From: an uncultured Eubacterium sp. | Lineage (GTDB): Bacteria; Bacillota; Clostridia; Lachnospirales; Lachnospiraceae | DNA: 64,000 bases | Reading direction: 5' to 3' | NCBI GenBank assembly: GCA_947088865.1 | Contig: CAMUHY010000001.1 | Span: forward strand, 429,181 to 493,180 | Shown: piece by piece, positions 1-8,518 of the stretch | Layout of the letters: each line of letters starts with the position of its first letter | Position numbering within the stretch: position 1 is the first letter of the stretch | Notes under the pieces: generated by a model | What the model saw: only the letters and a program-made list of their open reading frames with translations | What the model was told of the DNA's origin: nothing | Databases searched by the model: none | Program-made: the position numbers and the translations under genes

Positions 1-609
1 TAAAACATTTATCATATTGTGGTCTGTCCATTCTAACATATCCTTGACAAAAAAAGACTTCTTATTTTTTTTATTGATAGCGATTATAATACTAATATCA
101 TTCATTAAATATTGTTCATCTTGATTTCTTTTTTGTTTTAAATCCGAACCTTTAAAGTCAAATATACTCTTTTTTGTTTTTATTCTACTACTTTCTTTTG
201 ACCATAAACTTTCATCTACAATAATAAATTTCTCACTGTTATCTACAATATTTATTTCCTTTGCAATAACCGTCTGTAATTTATTTACAAAACCATTGTC
301 ATAAAAATACGATGTAACAGTTACTTTCTGATTATTTTCTAAATCATTTAAAACTTCTTTTGATTGACTATTATTTATTGATTCATTTTTTAACATATTC
401 ATAACAAATGAAAGTACTTTTAATATGGTGGTCTTTCCTGAAGCATTAATACCAACAAATGCTATAACTTGATTGATATAAATCTTTGAAAAAACATTAT
501 AGAGTTGTTCTTTATCATCTTCACCAACTCTTTGCCTTGCTATAAAATCGATATCAAATATACCATCAAAATGTGGTAACCCTTCCACAGTTAATTTTAA
601 AAGTTTCAT
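1..609 (-). CDS. AAA-family ATPase (AAA15/AAA_21-like), N-terminal part
   Basis: The first 203 codons of a gene that runs off the left edge. The N-terminus reads MKLLKLTVEGLPHFDGIFDI, typical of SMC-like or OLD-like AAA15 ATPases. A Walker A motif GINASGKTT follows at about residue 53. The start is set by GGGAGG five bases upstream of ATG at 609. A promoter lies just upstream. Many relatives are the ATPase half of phage-defence or toxin-type modules, with the partner gene next to them. Here any partner would be outside the window, so the function stays open. It is a different protein from the ATPase at 21036-22400, although both belong to the same broad class. Confidence 0.75.
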   Translation of the reverse strand, partial: MKLLKLTVEGLPHFDGIFDIDFIARQRVGEDDKEQLYNVFSKIYINQVIAFVGINASGKTTILKVLSFVMNMLKNESINNSQSKEVLNDLENNQKVTVTSYFYDNGFVNKLQTVIAKEINIVDNSEKFIIVDESLWSKESSRIKTKKSIFDFKGSDLKQKRNQDEQYLMNDISIIIAINKKNKKSFFVKDMLEWTDHNMINVL

Positions 610-659
610 ATCAGCCTCCCTATTGTAACTTATTTTATAATTAATGTTTTTATAATTAA

Positions 660-687
660 ATTATACCCAATTAAAAGGATAAATCAA
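660..687 (-). promoter_or_regulatory. Candidate sigma-A promoter of the AAA ATPase gene
   Basis: On the minus strand TTGATT (682-687) is followed after 16 nt by TATAAT (660-665). It points at the ATPase start at 609, leaving a leader of about 45 nt. Assigned from sequence only. Confidence 0.5.
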
Positions 688-707
688 CATTTATTTACGT
701 GATATAC

Positions 708-810
708 GTTTTTAACCTCATCAAGGGAGTATAAGCTCCCACTGAAAAGCTACGATAATAGCTATGAGATTATGAGCAAGTAGCGTAGCGGATTGCAAAT
801 ATCCGCTTAA
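708..810. repeat. R1 dispersed modular repeat, copy A
   Basis: This stretch matches the reverse complement of the copy at 25744-25910 at both ends. It lacks that copy's central hairpin module (the one with CCCCACTT/AAGTGGGG arms). It keeps the GGGAG-TATAA-GCTCCC palindrome and the terminal AGCGGAT/ATATCCGCT palindrome. It lies between the protease stop at 821 and the ATPase promoter, and may end transcription from the protease gene. Confidence 0.7.
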
Positions 811-820
811 CTCTCAAAAA

Positions 821-2509
821 TCATATTTTTACACACAATGTCCCCCACCCTGTAAGCGGATTGTGACCATTGCCAAAACCTGGAAGCTGCTTTGCACTGT
901 TGATAAGATACGCTTTTACCTTCTGCCCCCAAAGATAATCGTCATTTCCTTTTACAATGCCCCACTCCATCAAAAGCGCTGCTGCTCCTGTGGCAAATGG
1001 CGTCGCAAACGATGTTCCTGTCGCATAAGTACCTGCGCCTAGATTAACCTCCACACCTGGAGCTACAATATCTGGTTTAAAAAATGATGTGCTGCCCTGC
1101 ATCCCTTCCCAGCCTCTGCCTGAAAAAGGCGCATAGGAATACCGATAAGAATCATATGCACCTACCGTTATCGCATTGGACACAGTAGATGGTATAGTAA
1201 ACGTTGCATAACTGTCTGGTATAATAAATCCTGTTCCTGAATTAACCACATTTTCATTGGTTAGCCAAATATTATAATACCCATTAATCAGCCGAAACGG
1301 AATCAGCCGCAATTTCCAAATACCTGTTGTAATATAGCCATTCTCCGACAAGATATTAATATAAATTTCTTGCTTCATGCTATATGGCGAAGGTTCTCCA
1401 TAGTACGACAAAACTAAATTATTGTTAATCTGCATTCGATTGATACGGCTAAATCCGCTGATTCTGCCTAAGTTTTGTCCTGTTGGTGCAATGATTTCAA
1501 CCTGAAAATCCTCCCAATAATCTTTCCATATCTGTATTCCCACCGATGTCTCATAATTGCCAACAGCTAATTCTACCAACTCTTCTTTGCCATTTTGCAG
1601 AATGCCTGCATGATGGATAATTCCTAATCCCTCATTTCCACTGCCAATACAAATACAGCACTTCCACATATCACACACCGAATTAATATACGTTTCAAGA
1701 ATGGAATCTCCCCTATGCGAACCATAGTTATTGCCAAAACTAATATTGATTGCAATAGGCATATTCAGTGCGCCTGCTTGCCTGATACAATAATCAATTG
1801 CTCTCATCAACTGTGTTGTTCGCGGAAAGGAATGAATCGCTTGACTATCATTTAATTTCGTGTTATTTCCCATTTTTACAACAATGATAGAAGCATTTGG
1901 CGCAACGCCTGAATTACCGCAGGCAATTGCCGCTACCTGTGTTCCATGTCCCACAAAGTCCATATTGGCAGTTCCTTGTTCTATCATACGATTAATATCG
2001 TCACTTGTGTAATACTCATCTTTATCTTGGTCCCATGCTGATATAATCCTCGTTTTTCCCTGTGCATCAAGAAATTCACTGTTTGCCGCATCAATACCTG
2101 TGTCAATAACTGCAACAATCGTACCTGTGCCATATAACTTATTGGGATTATCAAATCCTTGCTGTAAAGCAGAGATACAGCTAGCGCTTTTTTCTTCCTG
2201 AATCTCAAATTGAATTAATTTCGGTTTTTCAATAAATTCAATATATTTTTTGTTAGCAATTTCATTGATGTACGATTTTGGTGTAATTAAAACAGCATAC
2301 TGTCCCAACAATTCATATACTTGTATATTCGGAAATGATGTGGTGATATCCGAGTAAAAATCTCCTGATAACGAACTATATTTTACAATTATTTCCCATA
2401 ATTCACCTGACGGACTTACACCAACTTCCAAATCTGGTGAGCTTCTCCTTTCACTGTCTGTAACATTCATACTTACTGTTAAAAGCTGTTCGATTTTTTG
2501 ATTATTCAT
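821..2509 (-). CDS. Subtilisin-like serine protease (peptidase family S8)
   Basis: A complete 562-residue subtilase. The catalytic triad is visible: Asp136 in AVIDTGID, His188 in GHGTQVAA and Ser500 in GTSFATP, with the oxyanion Asn292 in GSGNEG. About 100 residues precede the catalytic domain and look like a prodomain. No signal peptide is evident. The long insert between Asn292 and Ser500 (about 300-440) is typical of the clostridial Csp/CspA-like S8 proteases. Members of that group process germination enzymes in spore formers, but many Lachnospiraceae carry several paralogues of unknown target, so a spore role is only a possibility. The start follows GGGGAG in a leader (ACAGAAATGGGGAG) shared with other genes here. 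A truncated relative lies at 58795-60171. Confidence 0.85.
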   Translation of the reverse strand: MNNQKIEQLLTVSMNVTDSERRSSPDLEVGVSPSGELWEIIVKYSSLSGDFYSDITTSFPNIQVYELLGQYAVLITPKSYINEIANKKYIEFIEKPKLIQFEIQEEKSASCISALQQGFDNPNKLYGTGTIVAVIDTGIDAANSEFLDAQGKTRIISAWDQDKDEYYTSDDINRMIEQGTANMDFVGHGTQVAAIACGNSGVAPNASIIVVKMGNNTKLNDSQAIHSFPRTTQLMRAIDYCIRQAGALNMPIAINISFGNNYGSHRGDSILETYINSVCDMWKCCICIGSGNEGLGIIHHAGILQNGKEELVELAVGNYETSVGIQIWKDYWEDFQVEIIAPTGQNLGRISGFSRINRMQINNNLVLSYYGEPSPYSMKQEIYINILSENGYITTGIWKLRLIPFRLINGYYNIWLTNENVVNSGTGFIIPDSYATFTIPSTVSNAITVGAYDSYRYSYAPFSGRGWEGMQGSTSFFKPDIVAPGVEVNLGAGTYATGTSFATPFATGAAALLMEWGIVKGNDDYLWGQKVKAYLINSAKQLPGFGNGHNPLTGWGTLCVKI

Positions 2510-2535
2510 AACTCCCCATTTCTGTTTAAACGGAC

Positions 2536-2601
2536 AATGCCAAACACAATCTACTATATTGTGGTAAATGAACCTACTTATAGTACATTATGTTTGGCAT
2601 T
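2536..2601 (-). terminator. Imperfect inverted repeat after the cohesin gene
   Basis: AATGCCAAACA (2536-2546) pairs with TGTTTGGCATT (2591-2601), and the inner flanks CAATCTACTATA and TATAGTACATTAT pair imperfectly. It lies about 40 nt past the cohesin stop at 2640 and ends close to the protease start, so it could end or process that transcript. No strong U-tract follows, so the terminator role is tentative. Confidence 0.4.
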
Positions 2602-2639
2602 ATTGTTTATGACGCAAAAATAGATTGTCCTTTCAAAAT

Positions 2640-4172
2640 TTATTCTTCGTCTATATCATATAAATCGACCTGTGAAGGTTCCTCTTCTATTGTATCGGAT
2701 TCTACCTCATAAAATGGGTCTTGATTATCTAAATTTAATGTTTCAGCCATAGCCCTTTTCATTTTTTCAACTTTTTTCATATTATTTATCACAATATATG
2801 CACAGGCTGCAATGGATGCTAACGCCAACACAACGGCCACAATTGCAATCACTTCCCGAACACGATTGCCCGAATTGTTTTGCAGCGCTGCATTTGCTGT
2901 TACATCTGGTCTTGTATAGGTCTGTACTGTATCAGGCAAAGCAAAAAATCGCTGTATCGTGCCAAATTTATTATCATAACAATACCACCCAACATTGCCA
3001 TCTTGGTCTGTTCCATAAATTAAATAATACTCTTTGCTGTCTCCTATCAATATCTGTGTATCCTGCCCTGATATTTGAACTTTTGTAACCTTATATCCTG
3101 ATGGAATCTCCATATCGTCCGTAATTGGAAGAAAACAAATTCGATTTCTCGGCTGTGACACCTCCACATATGGAGCAAATGATTTTCTTACACTGTCATA
3201 GATATAAAACCCTGATTTTCCATCTGCTGATGCCGCTTCTAAATACATCAATGTTACTCGCTCTCCAAACCCTTTTGCCGCAGTCATCTCTTTGTCATTA
3301 TATAAAATCGTTGTTTCTGTAAATCCATCTGGAAGTGCATGAATCGAAAAGTCATTGTCAAATTCATACTTTATCCCATCAATTACAACCGTATTGGTAT
3401 CCTCTTGAGGGGGATTGTCTGCCTGTGTTGTGTTGTTTTCATCCGTTTTCGTTGTTGTATTATTACTTGGTTCAGGTCGATATGTTTTTATAATATACGA
3501 TTTTTTTGAACCATTTTCCGCTGTCACTGTAATCGTTGTTGTATTATCACCATAATCCATTCTTGTTCCTGTAACAGAAACAGAAGCTTTTGAATCATTT
3601 GGATGTGCGCTCACTGTAAGCCTTTGCGTATCGGAATCAATCGTTGCTGTGTACGATGTAACATCTGGCGAAAATGCTGGACTCAATCTGCCTGGACTTA
3701 TCTCAAGAGATGAAAGCTTATTATCATCAGAGTAGCTTGCAGGTGCATTTCCTGTTATTGTTCCTGAATTTCTTGTAATCTGCATATAATCTTCGCTCAT
3801 ATCAGCCAACTGTGAACCTGGCGATACACTGACTGAAGAAGTGCCTGCCTTTAATATTTTAAATGTAAGCGACACGGTCTTTGACTGATATGTATCCGTA
3901 TCAATCCACATAACCGTTCCACCGCCTCTGTTATCACCGCCAGCAACGGCTTCAAGCATATTGGCATCATACGAAATATACATTTTGGTCGCTCCAATAT
4001 CGCTATCAGAAGTGATATTGACATCCACTGTCACCTGCTCTCCAACATCTCCACTTGCTGAACTAACCGAAATATTTGCTGTTCCCGCCGCGTATGCTTT
4101 TGTAGTTGTTACCACCATAAATATAGTAAAAAAATATATTATATACATCTTAAACGGATGCTGCTTTTTCAT
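2640..4172 (-). CDS. Membrane-anchored cohesin-domain surface protein
   Basis: A 510-residue exported protein. The start chosen is the ATG at 4172, five to eight bases after GAGGATT; a TTG at 4220 is in frame but has no ribosome site. A signal peptide (MKKQHPFKMYIIYFF... to AYAAG) leads into a cohesin-type domain (about 30-140; start GTANISVSSASGDVGE). A cadherin-like beta-sandwich (about 150-230) and an Asn/Thr-rich linker follow. Then come an uncharacterised domain, a transmembrane helix (IVAVVLALASIAACAYIV) and an acidic cytoplasmic tail. Cohesins bind dockerins, and the gene just upstream encodes a dockerin protein, so this is probably its membrane receptor. That pairing is an inference from proximity and domain type. 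Confidence 0.8.
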   Translation of the reverse strand: MKKQHPFKMYIIYFFTIFMVVTTTKAYAAGTANISVSSASGDVGEQVTVDVNITSDSDIGATKMYISYDANMLEAVAGGDNRGGGTVMWIDTDTYQSKTVSLTFKILKAGTSSVSVSPGSQLADMSEDYMQITRNSGTITGNAPASYSDDNKLSSLEISPGRLSPAFSPDVTSYTATIDSDTQRLTVSAHPNDSKASVSVTGTRMDYGDNTTTITVTAENGSKKSYIIKTYRPEPSNNTTTKTDENNTTQADNPPQEDTNTVVIDGIKYEFDNDFSIHALPDGFTETTILYNDKEMTAAKGFGERVTLMYLEAASADGKSGFYIYDSVRKSFAPYVEVSQPRNRICFLPITDDMEIPSGYKVTKVQISGQDTQILIGDSKEYYLIYGTDQDGNVGWYCYDNKFGTIQRFFALPDTVQTYTRPDVTANAALQNNSGNRVREVIAIVAVVLALASIAACAYIVINNMKKVEKMKRAMAETLNLDNQDPFYEVESDTIEEEPSQVDLYDIDEE

Positions 4173-4217
4173 TTTAATCCTCATTTCTGCGCTATTTTTA
4201 CGTAAAAATCTGTCAGT

Positions 4218-4241
4218 CAAGCGGATATTTACAATCCGCTT
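4218..4241. repeat. Isolated R1 3' module (palindrome)
   Basis: CAAGCGGAT and ATCCGCTTG flank a short loop. This is the terminal palindrome of repeat family R1 on its own, in the 19 nt that follow the dockerin-gene stop at 4260. It would form a hairpin in the mRNA between the dockerin and cohesin genes and could tune the expression of the second gene. Confidence 0.55.
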
Positions 4242-4259
4242 GCTGTTTGCTTATAAAAA

Positions 4260-6314
4260 TCATTGAACAATTGTTTTTACGCCAAGTATATGATTTTTAA
4301 TTGCTACAATATCAATCAAGTCTACTCCATCCTTTCGATTGACATCGGCTGCTTTCATATAGATATCAGACAAATCAATCCAGCCCAACATATTTCTTTT
4401 TAATCGAACAATATCCAACAAATCAATCTCACCGTCACCGTTGACATCTCCATATAAAAGAATGGTATACTGTTCAAATATACTGCCATCATTTGAAACA
4501 ATTTTAACAATATCACCTGTTCCAACGATTCCTGATGTCTTTTCCACATCATTTTTATCATATACTTTTAAAATGGCAGGTCCTTCAATATGTACAGATG
4601 CAGCAACATCTTGAATAGTGCTTCCCAAAGCAATTCCACTTACTATATAAGTTTCCTTATCAAAAGTATAATCTGAAGTAAATGATATCGACTCTGGTGG
4701 ACTTGGTGGATTATGCTGTTCCTTTCTTGCAACTGTAATGGTATAGGTTCTTGTTGTGCCATTTCCTGCATGGATATGGATATCAAACATATTATCGCCA
4801 ACAGCTAAATCCTTTTGTCCTAAACCTTCAATGCTGTCTACATCACCCAATGCATCCGCCCAAATTTGAATTGTATCAACATCATTTTCAACAACTAATG
4901 TATATTCTGTCGTATACTTACTGAAAGAAGGCGTCAACGTATAGCCTTCTACCTCCAAATTTTTAAGAAGATTATTCGGACTTCCGTCACCTTCTGGTAT
5001 TGGACATGCAGACTCTGGCATATTTTCATATACAGGTATTGTAAATATTAACGCTGTATTTTCTTTGATTTCATCAGAATAAGCCTTTGATGCAGTAATA
5101 GACTCACTTCTGGCTGCTAATATATTGGTCATATACTGATGCCAATATGGCGATACCATATCAAATTTTTCATAATAAATGGTATCTTGTCCGCGATTAA
5201 TATAATTTTTTCCGATAATTTTAGCGCCGCCAATAATGGACAACATTCTGCTATTCCACGGACGAAGCGTCTCTTCATCATATCGCTTTGCATAGATTAA
5301 GCCATTGACAACAGCACCCTGCCCATTAGCGGCAAACGCCCCCTGATTATAATAATTGTAATAGCCTTCATACCCTGATATCGTGCCGGATATACTTCCT
5401 CCATATCCAGAACTTCCCTGCTCCTGTATAATTCTTGAAGCCAAATGATATGGGCTTACACCAGACTCTTGTCCTGCCTTTAACAATCCTGAAGCATAGG
5501 TATAACGAGTTCCATTATAAGACAAGTCATGTTCTGAATCGGACATAAATGTGCCACGAATAACATTAGAAATTCCGCTTTCCATATGTAAATTAGAATT
5601 ATAGGACAAACGCTCAAACATAAAAATATTGGTCTCATTTAAGAAATTTCTTGCATCCAGTGCATATTGAACCAACTCGCTTGAGGCTTGAACCCAACCG
5701 CCGCTGTCAAATACTATCCATCTGTCCGCATCCCAATCATAACATCCTTCTTCAATGGATTTCCAAGAACTGACAGAAGACTCGTGAATTAAACTTCTGC
5801 CAATGGCATTTTCATTTTCAACAACTTCGTTCCAGTCTTTCCCAACATGGTCTGCCACAAATACCCACTTTGGATAACGCGCATGAAGATTTCGCAATCC
5901 TTCTTTATAGGATTCAGGAAATTGCTGTTTCTCTAAATATTCTTCAAAATCAGTCTCTTCCTCATATATGATGACTTCATGGACAAATTCACCGCTTATA
6001 TATCCATATGTATAAGAGCCATTATAATCAAAACCAATTTTATACCAGTAATATGTATCGCTTGTATATACTTTATCGTATATATCAAACCCAAAACCGC
6101 CGTTAACGGTCGTTATAATATTACTATTATCTGACGTAGATGTGCTTGTCCTAATTCTTAATCCTGTGACATCCGCATTCACTTCACCTTTCCCTATGAT
6201 TTCATCTGCTCTTACATACTCTGGATTAAAAACAAACGTGTTTAGTACGATTCCTGAAAAAATCATCACCAATATGAGAAGTAAACTTATTATTACTTTT
6301 TTCCATCTTTCCAC
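4260..6314 (-). CDS. Dockerin-bearing glucosaminidase-type peptidoglycan hydrolase
   Basis: A 684-residue exported protein with a GTG start four bases after GGAGGGGTACT. Domain order: N-terminal signal or anchor helix (6-27), bacterial SH3 domain (about 40-115) and an N-acetylglucosaminidase domain of the LytD/Atl type (about 130-420). The last carries RYPKWVFVADH and the catalytic-region sequence LASRIIQEQGSSGYG. A cadherin-like beta-sandwich follows (about 450-535), then a type I dockerin at the end (about 620-680). The dockerin has two calcium-loop repeats, DVNGDGEIDLLDIVRLK and DVNRKDGVDLIDIVAIK. It should cut the glycan strands of peptidoglycan at the cell surface. The dockerin suggests docking to the cohesin protein encoded immediately downstream. 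It follows prfC by 25 nt and may share its transcript. Confidence 0.85.
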   Translation of the reverse strand: MERWKKVIISLLLILVMIFSGIVLNTFVFNPEYVRADEIIGKGEVNADVTGLRIRTSTSTSDNSNIITTVNGGFGFDIYDKVYTSDTYYWYKIGFDYNGSYTYGYISGEFVHEVIIYEEETDFEEYLEKQQFPESYKEGLRNLHARYPKWVFVADHVGKDWNEVVENENAIGRSLIHESSVSSWKSIEEGCYDWDADRWIVFDSGGWVQASSELVQYALDARNFLNETNIFMFERLSYNSNLHMESGISNVIRGTFMSDSEHDLSYNGTRYTYASGLLKAGQESGVSPYHLASRIIQEQGSSGYGGSISGTISGYEGYYNYYNQGAFAANGQGAVVNGLIYAKRYDEETLRPWNSRMLSIIGGAKIIGKNYINRGQDTIYYEKFDMVSPYWHQYMTNILAARSESITASKAYSDEIKENTALIFTIPVYENMPESACPIPEGDGSPNNLLKNLEVEGYTLTPSFSKYTTEYTLVVENDVDTIQIWADALGDVDSIEGLGQKDLAVGDNMFDIHIHAGNGTTRTYTITVARKEQHNPPSPPESISFTSDYTFDKETYIVSGIALGSTIQDVAASVHIEGPAILKVYDKNDVEKTSGIVGTGDIVKIVSNDGSIFEQYTILLYGDVNGDGEIDLLDIVRLKRNMLGWIDLSDIYMKAADVNRKDGVDLIDIVAIKNHILGVKTIVQ

Positions 6315-6339
6315 AGTACCCCTCCATTAATCATGTCGT

Positions 6340-7974
6340 CTAGTTATTTCTTCCAAACTCTGAGAGTTTTAACCCCTCATTTCTCTCCAGTACCATATTA
6401 ACACTCCAACTGTTTACAAACAATAAAAGCGGATTATCTTTTAAGTCTTTTATTTTTTTCATATCAGATGTTCCAACAATCTTATTCATATCAACATGCG
6501 CTGCATCTTCAATCCAGCGAATATACTCATATGGCAGTTTTTCAAGTTTAATTTCTACATTATACTCATTTTTTAATCGATATTCTAACACTTCAAATTG
6601 AAGCACACCAACAACGCCGACAATAATTTCTTCCATGCCGGAATTAAATTCCTGAAATATCTGAATGGCGCCCTCTTGTGCAATCTGACTGATTCCTTTC
6701 ACAAATTGTTTTCTTTTCATGGTATCGACTTGTCTTACTCTAGCAAAATGTTCTGGTGCAAATGTCGGTATACCCTCATATTGAAATTTCTTATCGGATA
6801 AACATATCGTATCGCCTATCGAAAAAATACCAGGGTCAAACACACCAATAATATCACCTGCATAAGCTTCTTTTACTATATGTCTTTCCTGTGCCATCAT
6901 TTGCTGTGGCTGCGAAAGACGTATCTTTTTCCCGCCCTGTACATGATTTGCCTCCATTCCAGCTATAAACTGTCCGGAACAAATACGCATAAACGCGATT
7001 CTATCTCGGTGCGCCTTGTTCATATTTGCCTGTATCTTAAAGACAAATGCCGAAAATTCTGCCTCAACAGGGTCAATTAATCCAATACTTGAATTTCTAG
7101 GCAACGGCGCTGTCGTCATACTTAAAAAATGCTGCAAAAATGTCTCAACGCCAAAATTAGTAAGAGCCGAACCAAAAAATACAGGTGTGAGATTGCCTGC
7201 CTGTATCGTATCTAAATCATACGCTGCACTTGCCCCGTCTAACAATTCAACATCATCCTTTAATTTTTCATAAAAATCTTGTCCTATCTCAGATACAAGC
7301 GCACTATCTGACATGGAGATAGTCTTGACATCAACTTCACGCTGACCGTTCATTGCAGCCTGAAACAACGATACCTCTTTTTTATCTCGGTCATAGACGC
7401 CTTTAAATTCTTTTCCGCAGCCTATTGGCCAATTCATTGGACAAGTGCTGATTCCAAGCACCTTTTCAATATCATCTAACAGCTCAAATGGGTCGTTGGC
7501 TTCCCTGTCCATCTTATTGATAAATGTAAAAATCGGGATATGTCTCATCACACAAACCTTAAATAATTTAATGGTCTGCTTTTCCACACCTTTTGATGCA
7601 TCGATTACCATAACTGCCGAATCTGCCGCCATCAGCGTTCGATACGTATCCTCTGAGAAATCCTCATGTCCTGGCGTATCCAAAATATTGATACAATAAC
7701 CATCATAATTAAACTGTAATACGGATGATGTCACAGAGATACCTCTCTCTTTTTCTATCTCCATCCAGTCTGAAACAGCATGTTTTGCCGTCTTTTTCCC
7801 TTTAACGGAACCAGCAAGATTAATTGCTTTGCCATATAGCAAAAACTTTTCTGTAAGCGTTGTTTTACCTGCATCAGGGTGAGAGATAATCGCAAATGTT
7901 CTGCGCTTGTTAATCTCTTCTTTCATCATTCTTCCTTCAGGAAATGGGGAAAACTCCATTGTATCTTCACTCAC
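6340..7974 (-). CDS. prfC: Peptide chain release factor 3
   Basis: A 544-residue translational GTPase that removes RF1 or RF2 from the ribosome after termination. The G1 motif reads ISHPDAGKTT, the G2/G3 region EKERGISVTSSV and DTPGHEDFSEDT, and the G4 motif INKMDR. The remainder matches RF3 in length and sequence. The start is a GTG at 7974 placed eight bases after GGAGG. Upstream in-frame ATGs lack this spacing, and one of them forms the ATGGAGG that contains the ribosome site. The genes below it on the same strand (glucosaminidase, cohesin protein) have short spacers but no functional link that I know of. Confidence 0.93.
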   Translation of the reverse strand: MSEDTMEFSPFPEGRMMKEEINKRRTFAIISHPDAGKTTLTEKFLLYGKAINLAGSVKGKKTAKHAVSDWMEIEKERGISVTSSVLQFNYDGYCINILDTPGHEDFSEDTYRTLMAADSAVMVIDASKGVEKQTIKLFKVCVMRHIPIFTFINKMDREANDPFELLDDIEKVLGISTCPMNWPIGCGKEFKGVYDRDKKEVSLFQAAMNGQREVDVKTISMSDSALVSEIGQDFYEKLKDDVELLDGASAAYDLDTIQAGNLTPVFFGSALTNFGVETFLQHFLSMTTAPLPRNSSIGLIDPVEAEFSAFVFKIQANMNKAHRDRIAFMRICSGQFIAGMEANHVQGGKKIRLSQPQQMMAQERHIVKEAYAGDIIGVFDPGIFSIGDTICLSDKKFQYEGIPTFAPEHFARVRQVDTMKRKQFVKGISQIAQEGAIQIFQEFNSGMEEIIVGVVGVLQFEVLEYRLKNEYNVEIKLEKLPYEYIRWIEDAAHVDMNKIVGTSDMKKIKDLKDNPLLLFVNSWSVNMVLERNEGLKLSEFGRNN

Positions 7975-8055
7975 CGTTAGAACCTCCATACGAATCTTTA
8001 TGCTGCAATCCAAAAATACAGCCAATAATTTTTATTTCTAATTTTTATTAACATA

Positions 8056-8145
8056 AGGCTGCTGCAAAATGAATATATATACAAAAGCAAAGTCAAACCA
8101 TAACCTATCACATTTTGTAAAACCATTTCATTTTGCGACAGCCTC
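8056..8145. repeat. R2 inverted-repeat element, copy a
   Basis: A 90-bp element with near-perfect terminal inverted repeats: AGGCTGCTGCAAAATGAA at one end and the complement of AGGCTGTCGCAAAATGAA at the other (16 of 18 bases agree). It starts 24 nt after the stop of the small gene at 8169-8426. Like the other copies it could fold along its whole length and act as a terminator. Confidence 0.75.
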
Positions 8146-8168
8146 TATCAACCTAATATGCTATATTA

Positions 8169-8426
8169 CTATGCCCTATTAAGTTCAAACTTATAACTCA
8201 CTTCGGATTTATCATCAATTCTTCTAAATACATTAACAACGCCATTCATCACTTCTGAAAATTGTTCGTCATCAGCCTCAATGGTAACAATCTGTCCTTC
8301 ATCTTTTATGACAACATCGGTTGCTTTTGTATGTTCTAAAATAGACTTGCTTACATCCTCTATCTTTTCTTGTGTGTCTAACAACTTACTTTTACTCTTA
8401 AATTTCACACTGTATGTTCTTATCAT
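8169..8426 (-). CDS. Small conserved-looking protein of unknown function
   Basis: An 85-residue soluble protein (MIRTYSVKFKSKSKLLDTQE...). It has a good ribosome site (GGAGG, ten bases before ATG) and its own downstream repeat-type terminator, which supports it as a real gene. The predicted pattern (beta, helix with EKIEDVSKSILEH, beta VVIKDEGQIVTIEA, helix, beta) suggests a compact alpha/beta fold. I do not recognise the family. It lies between prfC and addA, both on the same strand. Confidence 0.65.
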   Translation of the reverse strand: MIRTYSVKFKSKSKLLDTQEKIEDVSKSILEHTKATDVVIKDEGQIVTIEADDEQFSEVMNGVVNVFRRIDDKSEVSYKFELNRA

Positions 8427-8518
8427 AAATTCTATTCCTCCATTCTTGCCTCATCTGCGAGTTTAGCGCAAACTTATCCATGTTATTGAACCTATTATAT
8501 ATTAATACGCCGCGAACT

